A stretch of DNA of 55,171 nucleotides from Bacillus sp. AFS041924 (GTDB lineage: Bacteria > Bacillota > Bacilli > Bacillales > Bacillaceae_G). The notes beneath the pieces were generated by a model, which saw nothing but the letters and a program-made list of their open reading frames with translations, searched no databases and was not told the origin of the DNA. The DNA lies in NCBI RefSeq assembly GCF_002577195.1, contig NZ_NULG01000001.1, forward strand, positions 1 to 55,171, in the 5' to 3' direction. How positions within the stretch are numbered: the first letter of the stretch is position 1; every line of letters begins with the position of its first letter. Below are positions 41,341 through 50,057 of the stretch, piece by piece. The position numbers were made by a program, and so were the translations under genes.

Positions 41341-43176
41341 ATGTTTATTATAAAAGCATCGAACATTGAAATAGAATTAAACGGAATGACAATTTTTAAA
41401 AATGGAAATCTTGAACTAAAAGAAGGCGAACGAGTTGCTTTAATTGGTGAAAATGGAGTTGGGAAATCAACATTCATTAATGCAATTTTAGGAAATATTC
41501 CGTTGAATAAAGGCTTATTGCAAATTCAATATTCAAAAGATGATATTGGTTGGCTTCTAACTGATGAAGAAGACCAAGAATTATTTTCAACAAGGGAAGT
41601 AATCGAATCATTTGATCAAGAACGTTATTTTTTAAAGAAGAATTTAGAAAAGCTTTCAATTGATTTATCTAGGGAAGAAAATCTGGCTAAATATAATGAG
41701 TATTTAAGTAAGTATTTAGAATTAGATGGGTATGATTGGGAAAATAAAATAGATCAAGTGTTAAAGAAATTTCAATTACCGCAAGAGTTATGGAATATCT
41801 CGTTCAGTCATTTAAGTGGTGGACAAAAAACAAAAGTCAAATTAGCAAAAGTGATGATGAAACAGCCAAAGCTATTAATTTTGGATGAACCAACAAATCA
41901 TTTAGATACAGAGTCGATCCAATGGCTAACTGATTGGTTAAAAAACTTTAAAGGTAGTGTGCTTTTTATATCACATGAACGACAATTCATTGATGATGTT
42001 GCGACTGTTACTGTTGAATTAACGGAAGTTGGCACATTTAAGTATAATGGTGGTTATTCAGAGTACAAATTACAAAAAGAACATGAACGAAAAACCCAGC
42101 AAGCTCAATATGAGAAACAAGAAGCGGAAAAGAAAAAGTTAATCGAAACGATCAATCAATATAAACAATGGTTTACAAGCTCGCATAATGCAGCCAGTGA
42201 ACGTGATCCATTCGCAAAGAAGAAAGCTGCAAAAAATGCATTAAGATTTAAATCAAAGGAAAAGGATTTAGAACGATTAGAGAAAAGAAAAGTAGAAAAA
42301 CCTAAGGAAGCTAAGTTAATTTCGGCAAGCTTTGAAAATGAATCGTTTTCAGCTAAACAAATGATTTCTTTTGATAAAGTTGATTTCTCATATGATGAAA
42401 ACTCAGTATTTAACCAACTTGATTTTATTTTAAACCGAGAAGATCGATTAGCTGTGATCGGTAAAAATGGTTCTGGAAAATCTACATTTCTAAATTTATT
42501 AACGGGATTATTGATTCCGAATAATGGATCCGTACGACATAACCCACAATTAAAAATAGGTTATTTTATGCAAGAGCTTGAAGCCTTAAATGAGGATTCT
42601 ACCATTTTAAATGAAATTTTATCTCTTCCAAATATGACTGAGACAGAAGCAAGGACAATATTAGCATGTTTCCTTTTTAGAAGAGAGGATGTATACAAAA
42701 ATATTGCTCAGCTAAGTATGGGTGAAAAATGTAGAGTTGCTTTTGTAAAGTTATATTTTTCCGACTCAAATCTTCTTGTTCTTGACGAGCCGACAAACTA
42801 TTTAGACATTCACACGAGAGAACGAATTGAGGAAGCATTAGCCGCTTATCCTGGAGCTGTTGTTGTCGTTTCGCATGATCCATATTTACTAAAAAAAGTT
42901 TCAAATCGAGTAATTCATATTGAGCATGGAAACCTTTATGAATTCAAAGGTTCTTTTGCGGAGTGGAATGGTAGACAAAACATTACAAACGATCAACAAT
43001 CCTTATTAAATGAACGAATTAAATTACAACTAGAAATTGCTTCATTGAGTGCGGAAGAAATCGAAATCGATGAAGAAAAGAAAGCTCAAATAACAAAGAT
43101 TGTCATGTTACAAAAAGAGCTGGATCATATAAATGAAATTTTAAAATCAGAAAAAAACGGAAAACAAAAGGTGTAA
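41341..43176 (+). CDS. ABC-F family ATPase (ribosome-associated)
   Basis: Protein of 611 residues (ATG at 41341 after GGATGGAGTG) with two ATP-binding cassettes and no membrane domain. Cassette 1: Walker A GENGVGKST, signature LSGGQ, Walker B LLILDEPTNHLD. The interdomain P-site linker (about 225-325) is Lys/Glu-rich and helical (HERKTQQAQYEKQEAEKKKL). Cassette 2: GKNGSGKST, a variant signature LSMGEK, and LLVLDEPTNYLD. A C-terminal coiled tail follows. ABC-F proteins bind the ribosomal E site and either aid translation or displace antibiotics. The degenerate second signature and a leader terminator favour the resistance-type (Vga/VmlR-like) group, without proof. Confidence 0.85.
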   Translation: MFIIKASNIEIELNGMTIFKNGNLELKEGERVALIGENGVGKSTFINAILGNIPLNKGLLQIQYSKDDIGWLLTDEEDQELFSTREVIESFDQERYFLKKNLEKLSIDLSREENLAKYNEYLSKYLELDGYDWENKIDQVLKKFQLPQELWNISFSHLSGGQKTKVKLAKVMMKQPKLLILDEPTNHLDTESIQWLTDWLKNFKGSVLFISHERQFIDDVATVTVELTEVGTFKYNGGYSEYKLQKEHERKTQQAQYEKQEAEKKKLIETINQYKQWFTSSHNAASERDPFAKKKAAKNALRFKSKEKDLERLEKRKVEKPKEAKLISASFENESFSAKQMISFDKVDFSYDENSVFNQLDFILNREDRLAVIGKNGSGKSTFLNLLTGLLIPNNGSVRHNPQLKIGYFMQELEALNEDSTILNEILSLPNMTETEARTILACFLFRREDVYKNIAQLSMGEKCRVAFVKLYFSDSNLLVLDEPTNYLDIHTRERIEEALAAYPGAVVVVSHDPYLLKKVSNRVIHIEHGNLYEFKGSFAEWNGRQNITNDQQSLLNERIKLQLEIASLSAEEIEIDEEKKAQITKIVMLQKELDHINEILKSEKNGKQKV

Positions 43177-43181
43177 ATTAA

Positions 43182-43243
43182 GTAAAGTAAAAAACAAATC
43201 ACTTTAGTTAAATGACTAAATGTGATTTGTTTTTTTACTTTAC
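43182..43243. terminator. long bidirectional terminator
   Basis: GTAAAGTAAAAAACAAATCAC pairs with GTGATTTG and TTTTTTTACTTTAC on the other side; inner TTTAGT/ACTAAA extends the stem. It is shared by the convergent ABC-F and yitT genes. Confidence 0.85.
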
Positions 43244-43252
43244 ATGCTTTTA

Positions 43253-44071
43253 TTATCCTGCTTTTAGTACATCATTTACATCATGAATAACGACAAAAGC
43301 TTTTGGGTCGATTGTGTGAATTATTTTTTTCAGTTCAAACAATTCTTTATTGCTAACAATAATGTATAATGACTCTTTTCTTAAGCCAGAGAAATGACCT
43401 TTTGCTGGGTAGATTGTTACTCCTCGATTCATTTCATTTGATACAATTTGTGCAATTTCATTTGCTTGGTCAGAAATAATCGTAATTGCTTTTTTCGGAT
43501 TTAATCCTTCCATTATATAATCCAACACTTTAATGCCAATATAAATGGAAATAATAGTATACAAGGTTTTCTCAAACCCGATTACAAAATAGCCACCTAA
43601 AACGACAATCAAATCAAAGGCTAGTAATGATTTACTAATACTCCAGCCAAAGGATTGATGGACCATTTGAGCAAGAACAGTTGAGCCGCCTGTTGTACCA
43701 CCCGCTCGAAAGACTATTCCTAATCCTAATCCAATTAAAACACCAGCAAAAATAGTACCTAATAATGTCTCACTTGTAGGTACTCCATAACCGTCCGTAA
43801 TGCGTAAGAAAAATGAAATAGCTACGATTGAAATAACTGTATACAAAATTAGTTGCTTCTTTAAATATTTATAGCCAACTATTAACAATGAAGCATTTAA
43901 AACAAAATATACGACATCAGGTGACCAGTTAAAAAGATAATAAGTAATCATTGTAATACCGGTAAAGCCACCTTCAGCTAACTTATTCGGTATCGCAAAG
44001 AAGTTAACACCGACTGCAAATATTGCAGATCCAACAAGGAGATATAAAATATCTACGAAGTTTTTACGCAC
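43253..44071 (-). CDS. YitT family membrane protein (DUF2179)
   Basis: 272 residues with about five to six transmembrane helices (ILYLLVGSAIFAVGVNFFAI, NKLAEGGFTGITMITYYLF) and a C-terminal cytosolic DUF2179 domain (about 195-270: KAITIISDQANEIAQIVSNE, SLYIIVSNKELFELKKII). The AGGTTGGSTVLAQMV loop is the family hallmark. It is a paralogue-rich Bacillus family of unknown transport function. It is a single gene ending at the shared terminator. Confidence 0.9.
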   Translation of the reverse strand: MRKNFVDILYLLVGSAIFAVGVNFFAIPNKLAEGGFTGITMITYYLFNWSPDVVYFVLNASLLIVGYKYLKKQLILYTVISIVAISFFLRITDGYGVPTSETLLGTIFAGVLIGLGLGIVFRAGGTTGGSTVLAQMVHQSFGWSISKSLLAFDLIVVLGGYFVIGFEKTLYTIISIYIGIKVLDYIMEGLNPKKAITIISDQANEIAQIVSNEMNRGVTIYPAKGHFSGLRKESLYIIVSNKELFELKKIIHTIDPKAFVVIHDVNDVLKAG

Positions 44072-44234
44072 AGTTACCCCTCATTTTCTAACAGATTTTT
44101 AACACTTCTCTCATTCTACCTAAATATTAGTTTTGAATCAAAATATTTCTATTAAATAAAAGATGTATTAATAGTCATAGTTATCGTTACCAATTCATAA
44201 GTTTAGATAGACAAGCTATTAAGGGGGAATCATT

Positions 44235-45752
44235 ATGGTATTTGCAACACCTGGAAAATCTGGTTCATTAATTACGTTTAAAAATCGCTATGACAATTTT
44301 ATTGGTGGGGAATGGGTAAGACCGGTAAGGGAACAGTACTTTGGAAATGTTTCGCCAGTAACTGGACAAGTCTTTTGCGAGGTAGCAAGATCGACTTCTG
44401 AAGATATCGATTTAGCTCTTGACGCGGCACATCGTGCAAAAGATAAATGGGGAAGAATGTCAGTAACCGAGAGATCAAATTTATTACATAAGATTGCAGA
44501 TCGTATGGAAGCGAATAAAGAATATCTTGCTGTTTGTGAAACTTGGGAAAATGGAAAACCTGTTCGCGAAACGTTAGCCGCTGATATTCCATTAGCAATC
44601 GACCATTTCCGTTATTTTGCAGGCTGTATCAGGTCACAAGAAGGATCACTCGGAGAACTTGATGGTGATACAGTTGCTTATCATTATAAGGAGCCATTAG
44701 GTGTTGTTGGTCAAATTATCCCTTGGAACTTCCCAATTTTAATGGCTGTATGGAAGCTTGCACCTGCCTTGGCTGCGGGAAATTGTGTAGTTTTAAAACC
44801 GGCTGAACAAACGCCAACTTCAGTGTTAGTGTTAATGGAATTAATTCAAGATTTATTGCCAGCTGGAGTTGTTAACGTTGTAAATGGATTTGGACTAGAA
44901 GCAGGTAAGCCATTAGCTTCAAGTAATCGTATTGCAAAAATTGCCTTTACTGGTGAAACTTCAACTGGCCGCCTAATTATGGAATATGCTTCAAAAAATT
45001 TAATCCCTGTTACATTAGAGTTAGGTGGTAAATCGCCAAATATATTCTTTGAAGATGTAGTTGAGAATGAAGAATTTTTTGATAAAGCACTTGAAGGCTT
45101 TACAATGTTTGCCTTAAATCAAGGAGAAGTATGTACTTGTCCATCTAGAGCGTTAATACATGAATCAATTTATGAGGAATTTATGGACAGAGCCGTTAAT
45201 CGTGTTAAAGCGATTAAACAAGGAAATCCATTAGATCCTCAAACAATGATCGGCTCTCAGGCTTCACATGAGCAATTAAATAAGATTTTATCTTATTTTG
45301 AAATTGGAAAGAATGAAGGTGCAGAAGTTTTAGTAGGTGGTAGTCGTAATGTTCTTGATGGAGAATTAAAAGATGGATTTTATGTAAACCCTACAATTTT
45401 TAAAGGGAACAATAAAATGCGAGTATTCCAAGAAGAAATTTTTGGTCCTGTTGTTTCTGTTACAACTTTTAAAACAAAAGAAGAAGCATTGGAAATTGCG
45501 AATGATACATTATATGGATTAGGAGCGGGTGTTTGGACTCGTGATATGGATACTGCTTATCGATTTGGGCGAAACATCGAAGCAGGGCGAGTTTGGGTAA
45601 ACTGCTATCATGCATATCCTGCACATGCTGCTTTTGGTGGTTATAAAAATTCAGGCGTTGGCCGTGAAACGCATAAAATGATGTTGGATCACTATCAAAA
45701 TACGAAGAATATGCTAGTTAGTTATTCTCCAAGTAAACTAGGTTTCTTTTAA
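44235..45752 (+). CDS. aldehyde dehydrogenase (acetaldehyde/AcoD type)
   Basis: NAD(P)+-dependent aldehyde dehydrogenase of 505 residues. [34 protein letters not shown] is the cofactor region, [12 protein letters not shown] holds the general-base Glu, and [16 protein letters not shown] the catalytic Cys (about residue 302). EEIFGPVV and [23 protein letters not shown] complete the core. The CTCPSR variant is typical of acetaldehyde dehydrogenases (AldB/AcoD). Together with the iron alcohol dehydrogenase and keto-acid decarboxylase elsewhere in the window it could serve aldehyde oxidation, but they are not an operon. GGGGG precedes the ATG. Confidence 0.92.
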   Translation: MVFATPGKSGSLITFKNRYDNFIGGEWVRPVREQYFGNVSPVTGQVFCEVARSTSEDIDLALDAAHRAKDKWGRMSVTERSNLLHKIADRMEANKEYLAVCETWENGKPVRETLAADIPLAIDHFRYFAGCIRSQEGSLGELDGDTVAYHYKEPLGVVGQIIPWNFPILMAVWKLAPALAAGNCVVLKPAEQTPTSVLVLMELIQDLLPAGVVNVVNGFGLEAGKPLASSNRIAKIAFTGETSTGRLIMEYASKNLIPVTLELGGKSPNIFFEDVVENEEFFDKALEGFTMFALNQGEVCTCPSRALIHESIYEEFMDRAVNRVKAIKQGNPLDPQTMIGSQASHEQLNKILSYFEIGKNEGAEVLVGGSRNVLDGELKDGFYVNPTIFKGNNKMRVFQEEIFGPVVSVTTFKTKEEALEIANDTLYGLGAGVWTRDMDTAYRFGRNIEAGRVWVNCYHAYPAHAAFGGYKNSGVGRETHKMMLDHYQNTKNMLVSYSPSKLGFF

Positions 45753-45799
45753 AAACTAAAACACTCCAGTATTAAAATTTACTGGAGTGTTTTAGTTTT
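45752..45799 (+). terminator. aldehyde dehydrogenase terminator
   Basis: AAAACTAAAACACTCCAGT and ACTGGAGTGTTTTAGTTTT are perfectly complementary over 19 bp. The stem is symmetric, so it could work both ways. Confidence 0.9.
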
Positions 45800-45887
45800 C
45801 AATAAAATTAATAAATTCCTAAAATCTATACATAAAAACTAGTAGCAATTAAATATGTTAATAAAAAGTTAAATTGGAGGGACTAAT

Positions 45888-46160
45888 ATGTTATATGTAG
45901 CAATCTATGTAATTACCATTATAGTACTTTATAGTTTCATTCAATTATATTTAAATCGAAAATGGAAGTTAATTTATACTGCGTTTGGTTATCAAAACTA
46001 TTTTATCATTATTGGTAAATTAAAGAAGAATGGAATTGAGTATAAAACTAAACTACCAATCAATCTTAGAAGTAGGCAGTTTGATGAGAATACTCAATAT
46101 GATATTTATGTAAAAAATGATTCAGAACATCTAGCATTACAGTCTTTATATCAAAATTAA
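45888..46160 (+). CDS. small membrane-anchored hypothetical protein
   Basis: Not recognised. 90 residues: one N-terminal transmembrane helix (MLYVAIYVITIIVLYSFIQL) and a cytosolic part with GKLKKNGIEYKTKLPI and TQYDIYVKNDSEHLA, reminiscent of small DUF2007-like proteins. GGAGG precedes the ATG. Confidence 0.65.
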   Translation: MLYVAIYVITIIVLYSFIQLYLNRKWKLIYTAFGYQNYFIIIGKLKKNGIEYKTKLPINLRSRQFDENTQYDIYVKNDSEHLALQSLYQN

Positions 46161-46185
46161 TAGTTTTTTTTCTTAAAATGAAGAA

Positions 46186-46268
46186 TGTTGATTTCTACTA
46201 TAGGATGCTCACTATCTATGGAGCTAAGCTGATATTCGCTTTTCTCATGGGAGTCGAGAATCCTTTCA
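46186..46268. repeat. G+C-rich interspersed repeat, decayed copy 2
   Basis: TGTTGATTTCTACTATAGGATGCTCAC, then CTATGGAGC, and CATGGGAGTCGAGAATCCTTTC line up with copy 1 at 1221-1347, but the G+C-rich core is largely mutated to A/T. It is an old, decaying member of the family. Confidence 0.7.
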
Positions 46269-46373
46269 TTTTTTTTACTCTATTATAATTGTAAAATATA
46301 AATTCTTTTCGATCTTTTTCACATTCAAACTTATATTTGTCAAAAGGTTCTTAGTTCATAAGAATAACAAAAC

Positions 46374-46749
46374 TTATAATATTACCCCTGCAAAACTACC
46401 TCTTAATACTCGTTTCTCATTCTGATTCGTACATAAGAATGAGGCTAAAATTGATGTTCTATTCTCTTGCTTTTCGAATTTTTCAATCGTTACTTTACAA
46501 ATTATCGTGTCCCCCGTATAAACAGGCCTTAGGAATTCGAAATTCATCGTACGTGCAAGTACATTGTAATCCCCACCAATTTTGGTAGGTAAAGTCGCAG
46601 TCAGCAACCCCTGAATGACGAGCCTTCCTTGTTCATCAGGGTTGATATGGTGAGCACCTGCATCAAAAGAAACCTTCATAAACAATTCAACATCTTCTAC
46701 TGTAAAGGTTCGCTAAAAATGTAATAATATCGCCTGCTTTTAATGACAA
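46374..46749 (-). pseudogene. MaoC/hotdog-type dehydratase, frameshifted
   Basis: The C-terminal 103 residues are intact (KVSFDAGAHHINPDEQGRLV, GGDYNVLARTMNFEFLRPVY, VLRGSFAGVIL), matching R-specific enoyl-CoA hydratase/FabZ-like hotdog proteins with the conserved Asp and His-His. The expected start (TTG 46749: LSLKAGDIITF) and the continuation RTFTVEDVELFMK lie in different frames, shifted near 46712-46720 in a short A/T run. One base insertion or two-base deletion restores an ORF of about 124 residues. Either a broken gene or a sequencing error. Confidence 0.75.
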
Positions 46750-46837
46750 AATGAACCACTCCCTAAACTATTATCAATAATGGCTGTATTTTCTTAAATA
46801 AGTATTTCAATTTCAAATTTTACTTTCCTGCCTCAAT

Positions 46838-47164
46838 TTAATTCCGAGGTGCCCATAATATGACTGACACGCCGACTAAACAAATTGCTGCACCAATCCA
46901 ATCGTATAAATCAGGTGATTTTTTATCAATTCCCCAGCCCCATAAAATTGAAAGAACGATAAATACGCCACCATATGCAGCATAACCCCTACCAAATGTA
47001 GGGAAAATTTGAAATGTTGCAATGACGCCATAAAGTGCTAAAATAATGCCCCCTATTAATCCCAAATAAGCTGATTGACCTTCTCTTAGCCATAACCAAA
47101 TAAGGTATCCACCACCTATTTCTGCCAAACCGGCTAATACGAAAATAAGGATTGCAGCTATCAA
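46838..47164 (-). CDS. YnfA/UPF0060 family membrane protein
   Basis: 108 residues in four hydrophobic helices with the small-multidrug-resistance-like architecture. [20 protein letters not shown] and [20 protein letters not shown], then [20 protein letters not shown] are UPF0060 hallmarks. It is possibly an efflux protein; the function is not established here. It has a GGAAT-type ribosome binding site. Confidence 0.92.
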   Translation of the reverse strand: MIAAILIFVLAGLAEIGGGYLIWLWLREGQSAYLGLIGGIILALYGVIATFQIFPTFGRGYAAYGGVFIVLSILWGWGIDKKSPDLYDWIGAAICLVGVSVILWAPRN

Positions 47165-47351
47165 AATGACTCATTCCTTTCTAATTCACAATGAACATGA
47201 CCATATTTTAACAATAATGGCACAAAGAAACTATATACCTAGTAGATTCGTTAATAGTGTGGCGTACTCTTAAAGTTGAATTTTGGTACTAGTAAAACTG
47301 TTCTAATCATATTTTTAAACAAGATATCAGTTAAAAGAAGGTGGAAATTAG

Positions 47352-48755
47352 ATGATTGAAGTTAAGGTTGGTTTACGACCTATTGTTAGTAAGATTAATT
47401 TGCCAACTGTAATGAAAACAACAATTCTTCCAGGTGATTCAATTGAGAGATTATTTATTGCAACCCAGTTGGGGGAAATCTTTTACGTAGGGAATGGAGA
47501 AATCAGAACCTTTTTAGATATTCGCCATTTAGTATTAAAACTAGGTGGTCAAGGTGGTTATGATGAGCGTGGTTTGCTTGGGCTTGCGTTCCATCCTAAT
47601 TTTTATCATAATGGGTTATTTTATCTCCATTATTCAATAGCTGGATCACAAGGACCAGGTGCACTGTCAGATTCTTTTAAACCTAATCCATGTGATCCAA
47701 AAACGTTAAATTTAAAATGGCTAAATAGGGAAGGGAAATTTGATCATATTGATACGGCTGAAGAATGGAGTTTACAATCTAACGGTCAGCCACAAAAACG
47801 ACGCACATTACTTAACTTAAGGAGACCTTTTTCGAATCATAATGGATTGAATACATTAAACTTTTCTCCTGAAACAGGTAATCTAGTCTTAACAACTGGG
47901 GATGGTGGATCGGGTTATGATCCGTTTGACTTAAGTCAGGATAATCTAGAAATCGCAGGTAAAATAATTGAAATTGATGTAGGAAAAAATACAAACATTA
48001 GTAATCCCCCTGTGGTTTCGCGTTTTAATGAGCTTCCAACAACTATTCAAGATACACTCATGGTAATGGCTAAAGGGGTTCGGAATATAACAGGCATTTC
48101 ATATCAAAGATTTACTAATCAAACAATAAAATATGTTGGAAATGTCGGTCAAGACTTGGTCGAGTCGGTTTTTTCATTTGATCAATATAATCTAGTACCA
48201 GTTACTCAGCTAGTTCAAGGTACGATTAATTCTGATGAAATAGATGGATTTATTAACTTTGGCTGGAGAGGCTGGGAAGGGGATTTTCCTACTTCAACTA
48301 TAAAACGTTGCTCCGAAAATACAAATATGGATGAGAAAGCAATTGCTTTTTATAATGAATCAGTAACACTTTCAGCTACTCGTCTTCAACCATTAACTAG
48401 TTACTTTCATAAAGATTCAAGACCAAATAAATTTGAAGGAACTGCACTTACTGGGGTCCAACCTTATATGGGAAATGAAATACCTGGTCTAACTGGTAGT
48501 GTTGTTTTTACCGATTTGGTACAAAAAGGATCACATGAACAGATTAAAGGTGTTTTAGCTTATACGAAAGTAAAAGCGGATGGAATACAAAGTGATTTCA
48601 GTGTCATTCAAACCAATTATGACTTTGGGTCACAACCGGCCTATTATGTAGGTTTAGGTACGAATGTAAATCAATCAAAAATATATTTAGGAGTTTATGG
48701 TTCAATGAAAGTAACTGATTTAAATCAAGGTACTATTTTCGAAATAGTTCCATGA
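47352..48755 (+). CDS. glucose/sorbosone dehydrogenase-like beta-propeller protein
   Basis: 467-residue six-bladed propeller of the soluble PQQ glucose dehydrogenase/HHIP-like family. GQGGYDERGLLGLAFHPNFYHNGLFYLHYS is blade 1, RPFSNHNGLNTLNFSPETGN holds the catalytic-type His, LVLTTGDGGSGYDPF is the Ca/PQQ-region loop, and the later WRGWEGDFPTS follows. Usually such enzymes are exported, yet no signal peptide is seen; the start after AAGGTGG begins MIEVKVGLRPIVSKINLP. Bacilli do not generally make PQQ, so a redox role is uncertain and it may be a sugar-binding or other propeller protein. Confidence 0.8.
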   Translation: MIEVKVGLRPIVSKINLPTVMKTTILPGDSIERLFIATQLGEIFYVGNGEIRTFLDIRHLVLKLGGQGGYDERGLLGLAFHPNFYHNGLFYLHYSIAGSQGPGALSDSFKPNPCDPKTLNLKWLNREGKFDHIDTAEEWSLQSNGQPQKRRTLLNLRRPFSNHNGLNTLNFSPETGNLVLTTGDGGSGYDPFDLSQDNLEIAGKIIEIDVGKNTNISNPPVVSRFNELPTTIQDTLMVMAKGVRNITGISYQRFTNQTIKYVGNVGQDLVESVFSFDQYNLVPVTQLVQGTINSDEIDGFINFGWRGWEGDFPTSTIKRCSENTNMDEKAIAFYNESVTLSATRLQPLTSYFHKDSRPNKFEGTALTGVQPYMGNEIPGLTGSVVFTDLVQKGSHEQIKGVLAYTKVKADGIQSDFSVIQTNYDFGSQPAYYVGLGTNVNQSKIYLGVYGSMKVTDLNQGTIFEIVP

Positions 48756-48803
48756 ACCTTATAAATTTTGATTGATTTTGACGAACATTTTATTTACTAT
48801 ACT

Positions 48804-48838
48804 AACAACCACAGATGTCCTGTGGTTGTTTATTTTTT
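48804..48838 (+). terminator. terminator after the propeller gene
   Basis: ACAACCACAG/CTGTGGTTGT stem with TTTATTTTTT after it. Confidence 0.85.
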
Positions 48839-48926
48839 AAGTGGAGTGAATAAAGTACAATTGACTTTTTTTTTTATTCGAAAAGGTATTACGATTAGAT
48901 AAAAAACCTAAATATAATTTATTTAA

Positions 48927-49112
48927 CTATTTGATTTTATTTTTCTTATGATCATATCTCATTTTTAAAGTATATAGAATTATGGCAATCGCTAAAGTTA
49001 CTATAGATGTAATTGTTTCTATTTTTTTATTGTCTAAAGTTAGGTAAATTAAATTTACAAATATTATCAGGAAAAAGAAAATAGTTCTATACTTTCGAAC
49101 TACAACTCCCAT
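48927..49112 (-). CDS. small two-TM membrane protein
   Basis: Not recognised. 61 residues: helices at about 10-25 (TIFFFLIIFVNLIYLTL) and 33-48 (ITSIVTLAIAIILYTLKM), with a basic tail RYDHKKNKIK. AAAGGAGCG precedes the ATG. Confidence 0.6.
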   Translation of the reverse strand: MGVVVRKYRTIFFFLIIFVNLIYLTLDNKKIETITSIVTLAIAIILYTLKMRYDHKKNKIK

Positions 49113-49282
49113 GAAAATCGCTCCTTTTATTTCTTTATTTAACTTCTATTCATAATGTTACTGTTCAAGATTCATATCCTTATCCAACTAATTTGTTATT
49201 AAGCTTAGTAATCTTCCATCCATGGTACATCATCTGAATCCTTACGACACGTTTCCAAGTTGAACGATCGCCATATCTTCTA

Positions 49283-49591
49283 TTAGTTAAAAGTAAAAAC
49301 AGTAGCGACCAAGATAGCCCAAATAACCGAGATGGTTACATCTACCCATTTAGGGATTTTACGATTCCATTTGCTCAATTTTTTTATAAGAATATCATCA
49401 ATTACATTGGCTAAGTTGACTGTTAAAAACAATATGACAAATAAAATCCATATTGAATAGTGATGATGATTAAAATAGATGAGTGATAGCAACATAATTG
49501 GTAGTACACTCAACATTGTAAGTGTTTCGAATAGATCATTTCTTTTATTGGCTTTGAGCAGCCACTTTCCGTATTTCTTTAATAAGAACAA
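49283..49591 (-). CDS. membrane protein of unknown function, 102 residues
   Basis: Not recognised. It has three hydrophobic segments (LSVLPIMLLSLIYF, IWILFVILFLTVNLANVI, VTISVIWAILVATVFTF) separated by basic loops. AGGTGC upstream may be the ribosome binding site. It lies in a run of small membrane genes on the minus strand. Confidence 0.6.
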   Translation of the reverse strand: MFLLKKYGKWLLKANKRNDLFETLTMLSVLPIMLLSLIYFNHHHYSIWILFVILFLTVNLANVIDDILIKKLSKWNRKIPKWVDVTISVIWAILVATVFTFN

Positions 49592-50057
49592 ATAAATAGC
49601 ACCTCGATTTCTTCAGTTATGATGAATCCATTTCAATTCCGTTGCACGGGTAATTCAAGTTGAGCTAAGTCAATCATCCTATTTACCATTACACTAAAAA
49701 AATGCATAAAGGAAGATTCTCCGCTGCACATGTTCATTCCTTCATTTGCGATAAATAAATAAATTTTCAATTACTCTCAATTTTTATCCCTATTTAATTC
49801 AATTCAGTATAAAGTTCAGTATTTAACTCCATTTTTCTACCTTGGTTTACCATCTGCTTCCATAACTGTAGTTTCATTGGTGAATCCGCTCATTTCATTA
49901 TCGACATTCATTTAGCTCAACATCTACTTTAAACGTGGCTTTTCTAAAATATGGAGTATTAATCCAAACATCGTATAGCCCATTCAATGATAGGGTACGA
50001 ATATAAAGGGTAATAGAATCTGGTAAACCCATTATTTGGATATGGAGTGAGTGTGTA
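49592..50057. other. region with possible decayed minus-strand coding sequence
   Basis: On the minus strand a frame from 50032 reads MGLPDSITLYIRTLSLNGLY then DVWINTPYFRKATFKVDVEL and stops at 49898. Short further frames (49889-49833 and 49696-49640) also look protein-like, which suggests an old gene broken by stops. No family is recognised. The promoter of the downstream decarboxylase should lie within the last 100 bp, with a GGAGTGAG ribosome binding site. Confidence 0.3.
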
